A DNA stretch of 64,000 nucleotides from Bradyrhizobium valentinum (GTDB taxonomy: Bacteria; Pseudomonadota; Alphaproteobacteria; Rhizobiales; Xanthobacteraceae). Positions 8,074-15,492 of this stretch are shown one piece after another. The notes under the pieces are model-generated. The model was not told the DNA's origin. It saw only the letters and a program-made list of their open reading frames with translations, and did no database searches. Numbering within the stretch: the stretch's first letter is position 1; every line of letters begins with the position of its first letter. A program made the translations under genes and the position numbers. The stretch spans positions 53,198 to 117,197 of the forward strand of contig NZ_LLXX01000173.1 in the NCBI RefSeq assembly GCF_001440405.1, written 5' to 3'.

Positions 8074-8802
8074 ATGGACTTCGAACTGCCGGAAGGCGCA
8101 GACCGCGAATATCTGATCATCTTCGGTGTCGCTGCCGTCTATGTCGGGACCATCCCGGTCGGTGAGCCCTGCATCGTCGGCGCAACGCGCGATCTCGAAC
8201 GAACCTATCAGGCGATGCGCGAGAAGTGGCCATGGTCGGAGATCGGTGCCGCGTTCTGGGTCAAGGACCGCGACACGGCGGAAGTGATAGCGAGCGAGGT
8301 CAACGGCGTGCTGCCGCACGATGCCAACGACAGACTCGATTGCCGTGCCGAGCGCGCGCGGGTCGAGATCGAGCGCGTCGCAAGGGACTGGAAGATTTCG
8401 CTGACAAACCACGATGCCGCCATGGCGCGTGTCCAGGCGGCGGTGCGCCGAGTCGGCGACCTGATCGAGCGCGCCAACGTCAACGGCGATCTGTCGTGGT
8501 TCAACACCGCCTATCGGGATTGGCGTCTCGCCGCAAAAAAAGTTGGTCGGGGCATGTCCTACGCCGAAGCCCGCGCCAGATTGCGCAAAGCCGTGACTAA
8601 GCGACTCATTTGTCACGACAAATTGGAAATGAACACCGATCTGCTGGATGGCCTATTCCCGGAATTGCCGGAAGTGACCGGAAGGAAATTTCGTGAGACC
8701 GCGTTGACAGGTCAGAAAAACGGGGGTTTCCTTCGCCCGCGCACCCCCCGCCACACTCATGTCCGCAGTGGCCGGGCCGCACTCCCAAAAGGTCCGAACT
8801 GA
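8074..8802 (+). CDS. phage protein, possible GIY-YIG/T5orf172-like N-terminus
   Basis: A 242-residue protein starting at MDFELPEGADREY, chosen because GAGAGG sits just upstream and the longer frame overlaps the previous gene. Residues ~10-90 (IIFGVAAVYVG, then CIVGATRDLERTYQAM and ALNG-like VASEVNGVLP) faintly recall the T5orf172/Mug113 group of GIY-YIG nucleases, but the diagnostic R and E residues are not clear. The rest is helical and basic. The last ~40 residues (after about 8690) are low quality and may not be conserved. A perfect hairpin follows the stop, so this is probably the end of the rightward early operon. Confidence 0.55.
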   Translation: MDFELPEGADREYLIIFGVAAVYVGTIPVGEPCIVGATRDLERTYQAMREKWPWSEIGAAFWVKDRDTAEVIASEVNGVLPHDANDRLDCRAERARVEIERVARDWKISLTNHDAAMARVQAAVRRVGDLIERANVNGDLSWFNTAYRDWRLAAKKVGRGMSYAEARARLRKAVTKRLICHDKLEMNTDLLDGLFPELPEVTGRKFRETALTGQKNGGFLRPRTPRHTHVRSGRAALPKGPN

Positions 8803-8808
8803 AACTTC

Positions 8809-8850
8809 GACGGTCATGCCGCAGGTAGTTCTGCGTTCGGCATGACCGTC
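8809..8850 (+). terminator. hairpin ending early operon
   Basis: A perfect 13-bp inverted repeat (GACGGTCATGCCG at 8809-8821 and its complement at 8838-8850) encloses a 16-nt loop and is followed by CTCGTTT. It sits in the 66-bp gap between the early operon and the spike/hydrolase cassette. The T-run is short, so termination may be partial. An operator role for the dyad is also possible. Confidence 0.55.
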
Positions 8851-8868
8851 CTCGTTTGAGCGAGTGCC

Positions 8869-9402
8869 ATGGCCGCCGCTATCGTCATCAAGCTCGATCT
8901 GGCGAACATGCGCGCATTTCAGCGCGCGGCGCAAGAGCTGGGCATGGGCAAGGCGCGCAAGATCGTGGCGTGGTCGATGAACCAAGTCGGCAACAAGCTG
9001 TACACCCGGGTCAAGCGGCAGACCACCAAGCAGCTCGGCGTGCCGTATGCCGACGCAGGGGCGTCGTGGGAGGTCGAAAGAGCAAACCCGGGCAGGCTCC
9101 AATACGCGATTACAGCCACCGGCAAATACTATCCGCTGTCGAAGTTCAAGCCGAGGCAGTTTTCGTTCGGCGTGCGCGCCAAGCCGTGGAACCGAGTGCA
9201 GCGCTTCAAGGGCGCGTTCATGGTCGGCAGCGATGTCTATGTCCGGACCAGCAAGGAGCGCGGCCCGCTGAGAAAACTGATGGGCGGCTCGATCCCGCGT
9301 GAGATGGAGCGCGACGCCGTCCCGTTCATCGCAGATGCCGCAATGGATCAGGAGCTGCCGCAAGTCATCGAAACCAAGCTCGGTCAATTCCTGCCGTGGT
9401 GA
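8869..9402 (+). CDS. minor tail protein Z-like (gpZ family)
   Basis: A 177-residue protein resembling prophage minor tail protein Z: a helical start (MRAFQRAAQELGMGKARKIV), the segment MNQVGNKLYTRVKRQTTKQL, a basic beta-rich middle (FKPRQFSFGVRAKPW) and a C-terminal helix ending in a run to FLPW. In lambda-like phages gpZ helps connect or complete the tail. It lies well outside the main tail cluster, at the head of the spike/hydrolase cassette, so its structural role here is uncertain. The start at 8869 is the first ATG after the hairpin. Confidence 0.55.
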   Translation: MAAAIVIKLDLANMRAFQRAAQELGMGKARKIVAWSMNQVGNKLYTRVKRQTTKQLGVPYADAGASWEVERANPGRLQYAITATGKYYPLSKFKPRQFSFGVRAKPWNRVQRFKGAFMVGSDVYVRTSKERGPLRKLMGGSIPREMERDAVPFIADAAMDQELPQVIETKLGQFLPW

Positions 9403-9406
9403 TCCA

Positions 9407-9649
9407 ATGCTCAGAGCCGATGTCATCGACAAGCTGGACCCCGAGCATGTGCAACGATGGCGCGCGGTCTATCAGCGCTCGCGACGGCAGTACATCGAGG
9501 GCGCATGCAGCCGCGTCGACGCCGAGCAGAACTTGCGGCGGCTCGGCTTTCGCGATCAGGCGCTCAAGATCGAGGTTCTGATCTGGGCGGCAGAGCAGCA
9601 ACGGCATTTGAGCCGACTAGCAGCAAGGGAAAACGATCATGCACGCTAA
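9407..9649 (+). CDS. small phage protein, unknown
   Basis: An 80-residue, highly charged helical protein (MLRADVIDKLDPEHVQRWRA to the AENDHAR end) starting 4 bases after the Z-like gene. It has no membrane segment or recognisable motif. Its frame overlaps the next gene start by 11 bases, so translation is probably coupled. Position suggests a structural accessory role. Function is not known. Confidence 0.55.
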   Translation: MLRADVIDKLDPEHVQRWRAVYQRSRRQYIEGACSRVDAEQNLRRLGFRDQALKIEVLIWAAEQQRHLSRLAARENDHAR

Positions 9650-9896
9650 GGAATTGAGGGCGCTTGGACTCGGAGGAGACATCATGAACGATCCGGCCGG
9701 AAAGTACGTCAAGATCACCAGCGCGCAGGCGTTCGCTGAGTGTCGCGCGCTGCTGGTCGGCACCGCAGGCACCGCCACCATCGTCGATGCCGATGGCGAC
9801 ACCGCGACCGATTACCCGTTGCAGCAAGGCTACAACCCGATCCGCGCGACCAAGGTCACGCTCGGGACGGCCAACAACGTGTGGGCGCTGTACTGA
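9639..9896 (+). CDS. spike base protein, RCAP_Rcc01079 type
   Basis: An 85-residue protein. Its second half has the pattern of small spike-base proteins: AFAECRALLVGTAGTATIVD, then a YPLQQGYNPIRATKV segment and the terminal GTANNVWALY. The closely similar CR.lyVGt.G...v and N.valY ends are what I recall for the Rhodobacter gene-transfer-agent protein Rcc01079, part of the head spikes that attach to host capsule. It is followed at once by the SGNH hydrolase gene, matching the base-plus-spike order. Assignment is by pattern, not by search. Confidence 0.6.
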   Translation: MHAKELRALGLGGDIMNDPAGKYVKITSAQAFAECRALLVGTAGTATIVDADGDTATDYPLQQGYNPIRATKVTLGTANNVWALY

Positions 9897-9899
9897 GCC

Positions 9900-11111
9900 A
9901 TGGGCATCTCTCTCGCGCTTGGTCTCGGCGTCACTGACGTTCGGCCGCCCATCGCTGGCGCTGGCCCCGCGCCCGTGCTCCTTCCGCTGCACTCCCGCAT
10001 CGTCTTTGAGGGAGACAGCATAACGATAGGATCGAACGGGCCGACCTATGCGGGCTTCGCCCTGATCCGGTCGCTGGGTCGCTTCTTCGCGCCATCCGGC
10101 TACAACCAAGGCACGGGCGGACAGACCGCGGCGCAGATGGCGACGCAAGTCGCGACCATCGCGGCGCTCAATCCGAAAGTGGTTGTCCTGCTCGCCGGGA
10201 CCAACGACCTTTCCGGAACGAGCGATACGCCAGCGACGATCTTTGCCAACCTGCGAACCTGCATCGACGCCTACAAGGCAGCGGGCGCGCAGGTGGTCAA
10301 CATCTGCGTGCTTCCTCGCAATGACGCGACATGGATGGGGCTGAGCGCGGGGCGGCGGGCCGACCGGGAAGCCCTCAATGCTCTGATACGCGCGCAAAAC
10401 GATGTCGCGGTTGTCGATCTTGAAGCGACGTTCGATCCGACAACGATGTGCGGCGATGGTCTGCATCCGCACTACCGTGGGGCCATCCATGTCGGCAACG
10501 CGGTCGGCGACGCGCTCAATACGTTGATCGCTTCGCAGAGCGTGCTGTCGATTTACGACACGGCCGAGAACTTCCTTGTCGGGGCGAATGAGAACCCGCT
10601 CTTTGCCGGAGCGGCAGGCACCAAGACCGGCACGCCTGCGCCGACCGGCGATGTGCCGACCAACTGGATCGTCGAACACAACGATAGCGGCTTCGCCGTG
10701 GTATCCTCGATCACGACGTTGAACGGGCGACCGGCAGTCCGGCTTCAGGTCTCTGGAAACAATACGACCAACGGTCGGATCGTGAACCTCCGCAACGTCG
10801 TGACGTATGCCGGGGCAGCGGGTGAATTCTGGGAGATGTGGTGGGATTTCTCCCTTGCCGCTGGCGCGCAGAACCTGCGGGCGATCTGGGCGAGCACGGA
10901 CACCGCAGCAATGCCGAACAATACCGCGACGGTGCTCTATCCGAGTGACGTGGCGGTGGCCGGGGTGCTGCGGCCACCGATGACCACGGCGCTCGCCGGT
11001 TCGGACGTGAGCGTAACCATGCAGGGCGCGATGACGTTCGCCGCCGGGCCTGTTGCCGCCGACATCACATGGGCAGCGCCATGCTACAGGAAGGTGCCGG
11101 TTGGGCAGTGA
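9900..11111 (+). CDS. SGNH/GDSL hydrolase, probable spike esterase
   Basis: A 403-residue protein. SGNH blocks are clear: catalytic Ser in VFEGDSIT (residues 36-42), Gly in GQTAAQMA, Asn in LLAGTNDLS (100-103) and the Asp-His pair in CGDGLHPHY (near 184-190). These enzymes remove acyl or acetyl groups from polysaccharides or lipids. Residues ~230-403 form a separate beta-rich domain, likely sugar-binding or fibre-like. No signal peptide is seen, which suits a virion protein. Placed after the spike-base-like gene and before a GH10 enzyme, it probably acts on cell-surface polysaccharide during adsorption (inference). Confidence 0.75.
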   Translation: MGISLALGLGVTDVRPPIAGAGPAPVLLPLHSRIVFEGDSITIGSNGPTYAGFALIRSLGRFFAPSGYNQGTGGQTAAQMATQVATIAALNPKVVVLLAGTNDLSGTSDTPATIFANLRTCIDAYKAAGAQVVNICVLPRNDATWMGLSAGRRADREALNALIRAQNDVAVVDLEATFDPTTMCGDGLHPHYRGAIHVGNAVGDALNTLIASQSVLSIYDTAENFLVGANENPLFAGAAGTKTGTPAPTGDVPTNWIVEHNDSGFAVVSSITTLNGRPAVRLQVSGNNTTNGRIVNLRNVVTYAGAAGEFWEMWWDFSLAAGAQNLRAIWASTDTAAMPNNTATVLYPSDVAVAGVLRPPMTTALAGSDVSVTMQGAMTFAAGPVAADITWAAPCYRKVPVGQ

Positions 11112-11281
11112 ATGAGGAGCTGCTGTCAATCGATGCCCCGCACTTCAATGCGGGCGTCGTGATCCGCAACGGCATTGTGGTCCGGAGCGCGCCGATCATC
11201 AGGCGCATGGTCGGTTGGCACAAGGCGCGTGTGCTGTCGTATTGCCAGCGCATGGGATGGCGCGTCGAGGCAGCCGAATAG
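11108..11281 (+). CDS. small phage protein
   Basis: A 57-residue protein with the recognisable pattern IDAPHFNAGVVIRNGIVVR then APIIRRMVGWHKARVLSYC and GWRVE. I recall similar short proteins in many alphaproteobacterial phages; their function is unknown. The GTG at 11108 overlaps the previous stop (GTGA) with AGGAAGG about 12 bases upstream, so it is preferred; ATG 11081 in the same frame is an alternative. The protein is small, basic at the end and soluble. Confidence 0.5.
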   Translation: MNEELLSIDAPHFNAGVVIRNGIVVRSAPIIRRMVGWHKARVLSYCQRMGWRVEAAE

Positions 11282-11392
11282 ATGCCGCTGGCATTCCTGA
11301 TCCTCGCCATCGCCGCCGCCATCGACAAGTCCTATGCGGTCGGTGTCGCGTGCGCGGTGATCTTTGTCGTCATGCTGGCGGCCAAGACGTAG
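11282..11392 (+). CDS. 36-residue membrane peptide
   Basis: The ATG follows the previous stop directly. The peptide begins MPLAFLILAIAAAIDKSYA and continues into a second hydrophobic stretch VGVACAVIFVVMLAAKT, giving one or two short membrane passes. It is followed by the AGGAG ribosome site of the xylanase gene. It is too short for family assignment. A role in membrane targeting or as a small holin-like protein is only a guess. Confidence 0.4.
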   Translation: MPLAFLILAIAAAIDKSYAVGVACAVIFVVMLAAKT

Positions 11393-11402
11393 GAGCGGCC
11401 CC

Positions 11403-12452
11403 ATGGACAGTCTCAATGTCACCGCCAGGGCGAAAGGTTTGATGTTCGGCGCTGCCGCCGCGCCGCCGACGATGTTGGACCCGCAGTATGCCGCGCTCTA
11501 CCAGCAGCATTGCGGGATCGTGACGACCGACGTGGCGCTGAAGTTTGGCCGGGTCCGTCCGACGAGCATGGCCCCGAACTGGACCGATGCCGACGCGCTC
11601 CTTTCATGGGCCGAGGCGAACGGCATCAAGGTCAAGGGCCACGCCCTGATCTGGAACGAATACAATCCGGCATGGCTGTGGACCGAAAGCGCCACGGGGC
11701 CAGACTTCGGAGCGCTGACCGCGCCGGTCACAGTGCAGCAGGCGGGCTGGTACTTCGATAAGCACATTGTTGAAACGGTCGGCCGCTATGCCGGTCGCAT
11801 CCCTATCTGGGATGTGGTCAACGAGCCTATCGAGCTGGCGCACGGTCGCGCTGACGGTATGCGCTCCAAGACGTGGATGCATGTGTTCGGGAACAAGTAC
11901 GTCAACCGTGCATTCGTGCGAGCGCACGAGGCCGACCCGGCGGCGAAGCTGTTCCTCAACGAGGCAAACCTTGAGCGGTTCGCCTATGAGGACCATCGCG
12001 TTGCTTTCCTCGCCCTGATCGACCGGCTGCTTGATCAAGGCTGCCCCATCCATGGCGTCGGACTTGAAAGCCATCTGATCATGTGGGCGAGGGCCACGCA
12101 TGAAGGCATCATGTGGCTACTCGGCGAGCTGAGCGAGCGGGGTCTGGAAGTCCACATCTCGGAACTGGACGTGCATCATGCGGGCAATACCGCGCCCGCG
12201 CTGCCAACCGGCACGGCTGCGGCGACTATCGATGCGGCGGTCGCTGCCTTCGTCCGACCATTCCTTGATGACGTGCTGTCGTTCCCATGCGTCACCGCGC
12301 TGATGACGTGGCAGTTGGCCGACAAGTATTCATGGTTGGCGGGCACGGCACCGCGACCGCTGCCATTCGACAGTGCCTATCAAGCGAAGCCGCTCGCATT
12401 CGAGATTGAGCAGGCGTTGCGGAATGCGCCACCGCGCGCCGCCGCACCATGA
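11403..12452 (+). CDS. GH10 endo-1,4-beta-xylanase-like glycoside hydrolase
   Basis: A 349-residue protein spanning a full GH10 TIM barrel. The family blocks are intact: KVKGHALIW (residues 76-84), the acid/base Glu141 in WDVVNEPIE, the LFLNEANLE strand near 186 and the nucleophile Glu254 in HISELDVHH. GH10 enzymes cut beta-1,4-xylan or related glucans. There is no signal peptide, so it is either virion-borne or released on lysis. AGGAG sits 7 bases before the ATG. It ends the spike/SGNH cassette and is followed by a 458-bp gap. A GH10 barrel among phage genes is unusual; the target could be plant-derived or a bacterial surface polysaccharide. Confidence 0.85.
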   Translation: MDSLNVTARAKGLMFGAAAAPPTMLDPQYAALYQQHCGIVTTDVALKFGRVRPTSMAPNWTDADALLSWAEANGIKVKGHALIWNEYNPAWLWTESATGPDFGALTAPVTVQQAGWYFDKHIVETVGRYAGRIPIWDVVNEPIELAHGRADGMRSKTWMHVFGNKYVNRAFVRAHEADPAAKLFLNEANLERFAYEDHRVAFLALIDRLLDQGCPIHGVGLESHLIMWARATHEGIMWLLGELSERGLEVHISELDVHHAGNTAPALPTGTAAATIDAAVAAFVRPFLDDVLSFPCVTALMTWQLADKYSWLAGTAPRPLPFDSAYQAKPLAFEIEQALRNAPPRAAAP

Positions 12453-12910
12453 TCCGAACATCGGCATCGAAAATGGGCATACGGGGAGGGAGGGGAGAGG
12501 GGGGTCTCCTCGCCTGTCATCATCGAGCGATATAGCCCTCCTCCCCTCGGGAAGGGGGCGGTCTCCCGATGGCCCTGTCTCCCATCTCGCCGAGTCATGC
12601 GCCTGCCCGCTGCCAGCAAACTCCGGCTAACGCCGCCGATCAGCGTGGCTTGCCATGGCCCATGGTGGGCGGCCCTTCCCCGGCGGGAGGGAGGGGAGGC
12701 CTGATCGATTGAAGCCATGGCATCGCCCCGCATGGCCCGCAATGGGCCAATGCGTCGCGATTTTCGCGAGAAAATTTAGGGACCGTATCGGTGAGGGGCC
12801 CCCTTCGCGCGGCCGCCGCGCCCGGATTTTGCCCATATTTCTGTTCGGGTTTTCACCGCTTTGTTTTGGGTTGCGCCGGACAGTCACGAACAACGAGGGA
12901 CGGCATCGCA
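12453..12910. other. 458-bp non-coding control region
   Basis: No credible gene is seen. The left part is G/C-biased with polypurine runs, and it holds a degenerate and a good copy of the TGGCCC...GGGCCA dyad (12656-12672 and 12733-12749). The right part is AT-richer and probably carries the promoter for the ParB-like/Mom operon. Short frames here have compositional bias typical of non-coding DNA. Confidence 0.5.
12733..12749. promoter_or_regulatory. TGGCCC dyad, copy 1
   Basis: The 17-bp site TGGCCCGCAATGGGCCA has 6-bp inverted half sites around 5 bases. It lies 162 bp before the ParB-like gene. The same half sites recur at 16774 and 16806, so it is a candidate operator for a phage HTH protein, plausibly the one encoded at 15226-15492. 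A weaker copy lies at 12656-12672. Confidence 0.5.
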
Positions 12911-13549
12911 ATGGATGACCTGGCGCAATCATCGCGCGCGGTGGAGATGTGGCCGATAGAGCGGCTGCGTCCCTATGAGCGCAATTCGCGGCGGCATACG
13001 CCCGAGCAGATTGAGCAGATCGCGGCATCGATCCGCGAGTGGGGCTGGACTATGCCGATCCTCGCCGCTGACGATGGAATGGTTCTGGCCGGTCATGGCC
13101 GGTTGGCGGCGGGCAAGCTGCTCCGCATCGCCGAGGTGCCTGTCATCGTCGCGCGCGGGTGGACCGAGAACCAGAAGCGCGGCTATGTCATCGCCGACAA
13201 TCGCCTGACCGATGCGAGCGATTGGGATGACGAGATGCTGCGGCTCGAATTGAATGATTTGCTGGAAGGCGGTTTCGAGCTATCGCTGACCGGCATCTCG
13301 GCGGACGAGCTGTCGAAGCTGTCGGTTGGCGTTGGCGTGCTTGAGACGATGCCGGAGATCGCCGATGGCGAGCGGTCGCCGTACCGCGATATGACGTTCA
13401 TCCTCTACGGCGACCAATGGGACACCGTGAACGCCGCGATTGAGCGCGCGGCCAAGCCGCGCCAGGCGGGCGACGCCAATCGATCTCCGCAAGGCAATGC
13501 GCTCGCCGCGATCTGCGCGGAATATCTGGCGGGCCATGGCGAGCGCTAA
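12911..13549 (+). CDS. ParB-like N-terminal domain protein
   Basis: A 212-residue protein with the ParB/Srx fold signature: WPIERLRPYERNSRRH, then EQIEQIAASIREWGWTMPIL, a VLAGHGRLAAGKLL motif (residues ~57-70) and a YVIADNRLTDASDWDD segment. Phage ParB-like proteins with this set usually accompany DNA methyltransferases or other DNA modifiers rather than partition genes. Here the next gene, overlapping by 14 bases, is a Mom-family modifier, so a role in recruiting or controlling modification is likely (inference). No ParA partner is present. Confidence 0.78.
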   Translation: MDDLAQSSRAVEMWPIERLRPYERNSRRHTPEQIEQIAASIREWGWTMPILAADDGMVLAGHGRLAAGKLLRIAEVPVIVARGWTENQKRGYVIADNRLTDASDWDDEMLRLELNDLLEGGFELSLTGISADELSKLSVGVGVLETMPEIADGERSPYRDMTFILYGDQWDTVNAAIERAAKPRQAGDANRSPQGNALAAICAEYLAGHGER

Positions 13550-14273
13550 AGATATCCGCGTCGCGCCGATTGCGAAACGCGATGCGGACGCGCTGATCCT
13601 GCGGCTGCATTATAGCCACAAGGTCACGAACAATTCGGCGCTGGCGCTGGGCGTCTTTCTGGGCGGGCGGCTCGAAGGCGCGATGACGTTCGGGCCATCG
13701 ATGGACAAGTCGCACATCCAGCCGCTGGTGCGCGATACCAAATGGAACGGCTTTCTCGAATTGAACCGGCTGGCGTTCTCCGAGGCGCTGCCGCGCAACT
13801 CCGAAAGCCGCGCGCTCGCCATCGCAATGCGGATGATCCGCAAGTCCTATCCGCACATTGAATGGATCATCTCGTTCGCCGATGGTTGCCAGTGCGGTGA
13901 CGGCACGATCTATCGCGCGGCGGGCTTCGTGCTGACCGGCATCAAGGTGAACAAGTCGCTGCTGCGATTGGCCGATGGCTCGGTCACGCACAAGATGACG
14001 CAAGTGACCGGCAAGAACCGCAATGATCACTTCGCCAAGACCGGCGGCAGTTGGACAGGTCAGGGCACGCCGCTTGACGGCTACCAGATGCGCTACATCT
14101 ATTTCGTGAACCCGGCGGCGCGCGCCCGGCTCGCATGCAAAGAAATCCCGTACTCGGAAATCGAGCGGCGCGGCGCGGGCATGTATCGAGGAATTGCGCG
14201 TGGGAAGCAGGCGATGTCCGATGTCCAGTCGGAACAGCGGCGGAGCAGCACCGACCCCCACGCTCCAAATTGA
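13536..14273 (+). CDS. mom: Mom-family DNA modification protein
   Basis: A 245-residue GNAT-fold protein resembling phage Mu Mom, which converts adenine to N6-carbamoylmethyladenine and shields phage DNA from restriction. The Mom-like pattern is a LRLHYSHK motif (residues 22-29), a glycine-rich LGGRLEGAMTFG, ELNRLAFSE (75-83), SESRALAIAMRMIR (89-102) and WIISFADG followed by GDGTIYRAAGFV. The C-terminal ~90 residues are extra and basic. It overlaps the ParB-like gene and lies downstream of the dyad element at 12733. No Com-like translational activator is evident. Confidence 0.72.
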   Translation: MASAKDIRVAPIAKRDADALILRLHYSHKVTNNSALALGVFLGGRLEGAMTFGPSMDKSHIQPLVRDTKWNGFLELNRLAFSEALPRNSESRALAIAMRMIRKSYPHIEWIISFADGCQCGDGTIYRAAGFVLTGIKVNKSLLRLADGSVTHKMTQVTGKNRNDHFAKTGGSWTGQGTPLDGYQMRYIYFVNPAARARLACKEIPYSEIERRGAGMYRGIARGKQAMSDVQSEQRRSSTDPHAPN

Positions 14274-14412
14274 AAGGCTGTTGGCACCCGTCGTGGCGTG
14301 GATGATTGATCGCGGTTATGTCGCAAGCTGGCCGCTACAGATCACACGCAAGGGGCGGCGGATTGCGCGCACAAAAAAAGCCCGTGGAGTGCCCGGGCTT
14401 TCAAGTGCTTAG
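14221..14412 (+). CDS. small possible protein running into terminator
   Basis: A 63-residue frame beginning inside the end of mom. The middle part (LLAPVVAWMIDRGYVASWPL then QITRKGRRIAR) looks protein-like, with a short hydrophobic segment and a basic end. The last dozen residues are encoded by the bidirectional terminator, which weakens the case, and no clear ribosome site precedes it. It may be a small mom-associated gene or chance. Confidence 0.3.
   Translation: MSSRNSGGAAPTPTLQIERLLAPVVAWMIDRGYVASWPLQITRKGRRIARTKKARGVPGLSSA
14373..14401. terminator. bidirectional terminator between convergent operons
   Basis: A7, then GCCCG, a short loop and CGGGC followed by TTT form a hairpin usable from both sides. 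It separates the rightward ParB/Mom operon from the leftward small-gene operon, whose last gene stops at 14409. Confidence 0.75.
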
Positions 14413-14942
14413 AGTTTTTCCGCCTGATCCGGCGGCATGACGAGCGAAAGCCCGCGCCCGTTATCCCATTTGACCGGGATGCTCCAAGCGCCTTGGAAGA
14501 ATACCGGCGCCGCGATGACGGTGCCCGTCGATCCCGGCCGGATGGGGTCGGGATCAGCGGCCATGCTGATCAGGCGAAGGCGGTCGCCCTCGGCAAACGG
14601 CGCGTCCGGTCGCGCGATGTGCGCGCGCCGCCGCTGTTCGAGATAGAGCGCGATCTCGCTGCGCCGCTCGTCGATGGCCGCGATGATATCGCCGAAATCG
14701 TCGCTGTTGACGTGCTCGGCGGGCGGCTCGATTTCGTCGTGCGGCTCCAACGTGAACCGCTCTCCGCTCGGGTGCTCGCGCATCGCCAGCTCGGCATAGT
14801 CGATCCAGATGGTGAGCCCGAGCGCTTCATTGGTAAAGCTCGGGCAGGCGTCGTTATGCCAAGAGGTATCGGCGAAGTCCGCCGGGATCATCGCGGGCAT
14901 GTCGTCGTCGGGGAAGTCGGGGAACTCGGTTTTCCAAGTCAC
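14409..14942 (-). CDS. DUF4314-containing small-operon protein
   Basis: A 177-residue protein, last gene of the leftward operon. The N-terminal two thirds are acidic (pI low, many D and E). The C-terminal ~60 residues read GDRLRLISMAADPDPIRPGS, then TGTVIAAP and VKWDNGRGLSLV, the pattern of DUF4314, a small SH3-like beta domain found in phage and plasmid proteins. It starts with GTG in a GTGA overlap with the upstream gene. Function is unknown. An acidic protein with an SH3-like end could be a DNA mimic or an inhibitor, but this is speculation. Confidence 0.6.
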   Translation of the reverse strand: MTWKTEFPDFPDDDMPAMIPADFADTSWHNDACPSFTNEALGLTIWIDYAELAMREHPSGERFTLEPHDEIEPPAEHVNSDDFGDIIAAIDERRSEIALYLEQRRRAHIARPDAPFAEGDRLRLISMAADPDPIRPGSTGTVIAAPVFFQGAWSIPVKWDNGRGLSLVMPPDQAEKL

Positions 14943-15229
14943 GGTGTCACGCTTTCGGTTTTGAGGACGAGGGCTGTTAGTTTCTGGATCAGCTCGGCGG
15001 TAATCATTGTTGCAATGCCATCGCTTGCAATCGCGTAAATGATCGCCCGCCGGGTGAAGGCTTGCGGGTCGGTCTCGATGATCCGGGCGGCCCTGACCGC
15101 CGCCCAGACCGTGGGTGCCGTAACGACGCGGTGCTTGCCGCGCCCGAGGAAGATCGAGGCGGTGAAGTGATCCGCCTTTCGGATTGCATCGATGGCGCGG
15201 GCCTCGATGTCGGGATGCGGCGCTTTCAT
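14939..15229 (-). CDS. hypothetical small-operon protein
   Basis: A 96-residue helical protein (MKAPHPDIEARAIDAIRKAD to the LVLKTESVTP end) with a central basic stretch LGRGKHRVVTAPTVWAA and a hydrophobic C-terminal helix IASDGIATMITAELIQKL. It overlaps the HTH gene upstream and the DUF4314 gene downstream by 4 bases each. No family recognised. The continuous overlaps mean it is co-translated with its neighbours. Confidence 0.55.
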   Translation of the reverse strand: MKAPHPDIEARAIDAIRKADHFTASIFLGRGKHRVVTAPTVWAAVRAARIIETDPQAFTRRAIIYAIASDGIATMITAELIQKLTALVLKTESVTP

Positions 15230-15492
15230 CGGTCGTCACCGTATGGTTGGACGCCCAGCGCAATCGCGGCCATTGCGAGGCCGATATAGTGCGGGATGGG
15301 GTTAGTTCCGCTTTCCCATCCGGCCCACGCGCCGCGCGAACAGCCGATGACGAGGGCCGCCTCGCGCTGCGAGTAGCCGAGCCGCTCGCGCCATGCCGTC
15401 AGCGCTTGCGGGGTTAGAGGGATACGGGAAGCGCGGGCGTTGTCATCCGCCCGCGCCGCCTCGATCCCGACATCTGCCGGGGTTTTCGTCAT
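15226..15492 (-). CDS. XRE-type HTH regulator, Aca-like position
   Basis: An 88-residue protein whose C-terminal 60 residues are a helix-turn-helix: LTPQALTAWRERLGYSQREA, then ALVIGCSRGAWAGWESGTNP with the usual W-E turn. The first 28 residues are a flexible Asp/Ala-rich arm. A lone small HTH protein inside an operon of tiny unknown proteins is the arrangement seen for anti-CRISPR-associated (Aca) autorepressors. Two dyad sites at 16774 and 16806, upstream of this operon, are candidate targets. Both the Aca comparison and the target are inference. Confidence 0.65.
   Translation of the reverse strand: MTKTPADVGIEAARADDNARASRIPLTPQALTAWRERLGYSQREAALVIGCSRGAWAGWESGTNPIPHYIGLAMAAIALGVQPYGDDR

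Noticed and set aside
9564..11129. 521-codon leftward frame opposite the SGNH gene
   Set aside because: Composition typical of a complement shadow; SGNH motifs prove the sense strand.
12373..12742. Several frames in the gap after the xylanase gene
   Set aside because: Composition is driven by G/C runs and palindromes; no starts with ribosome sites.
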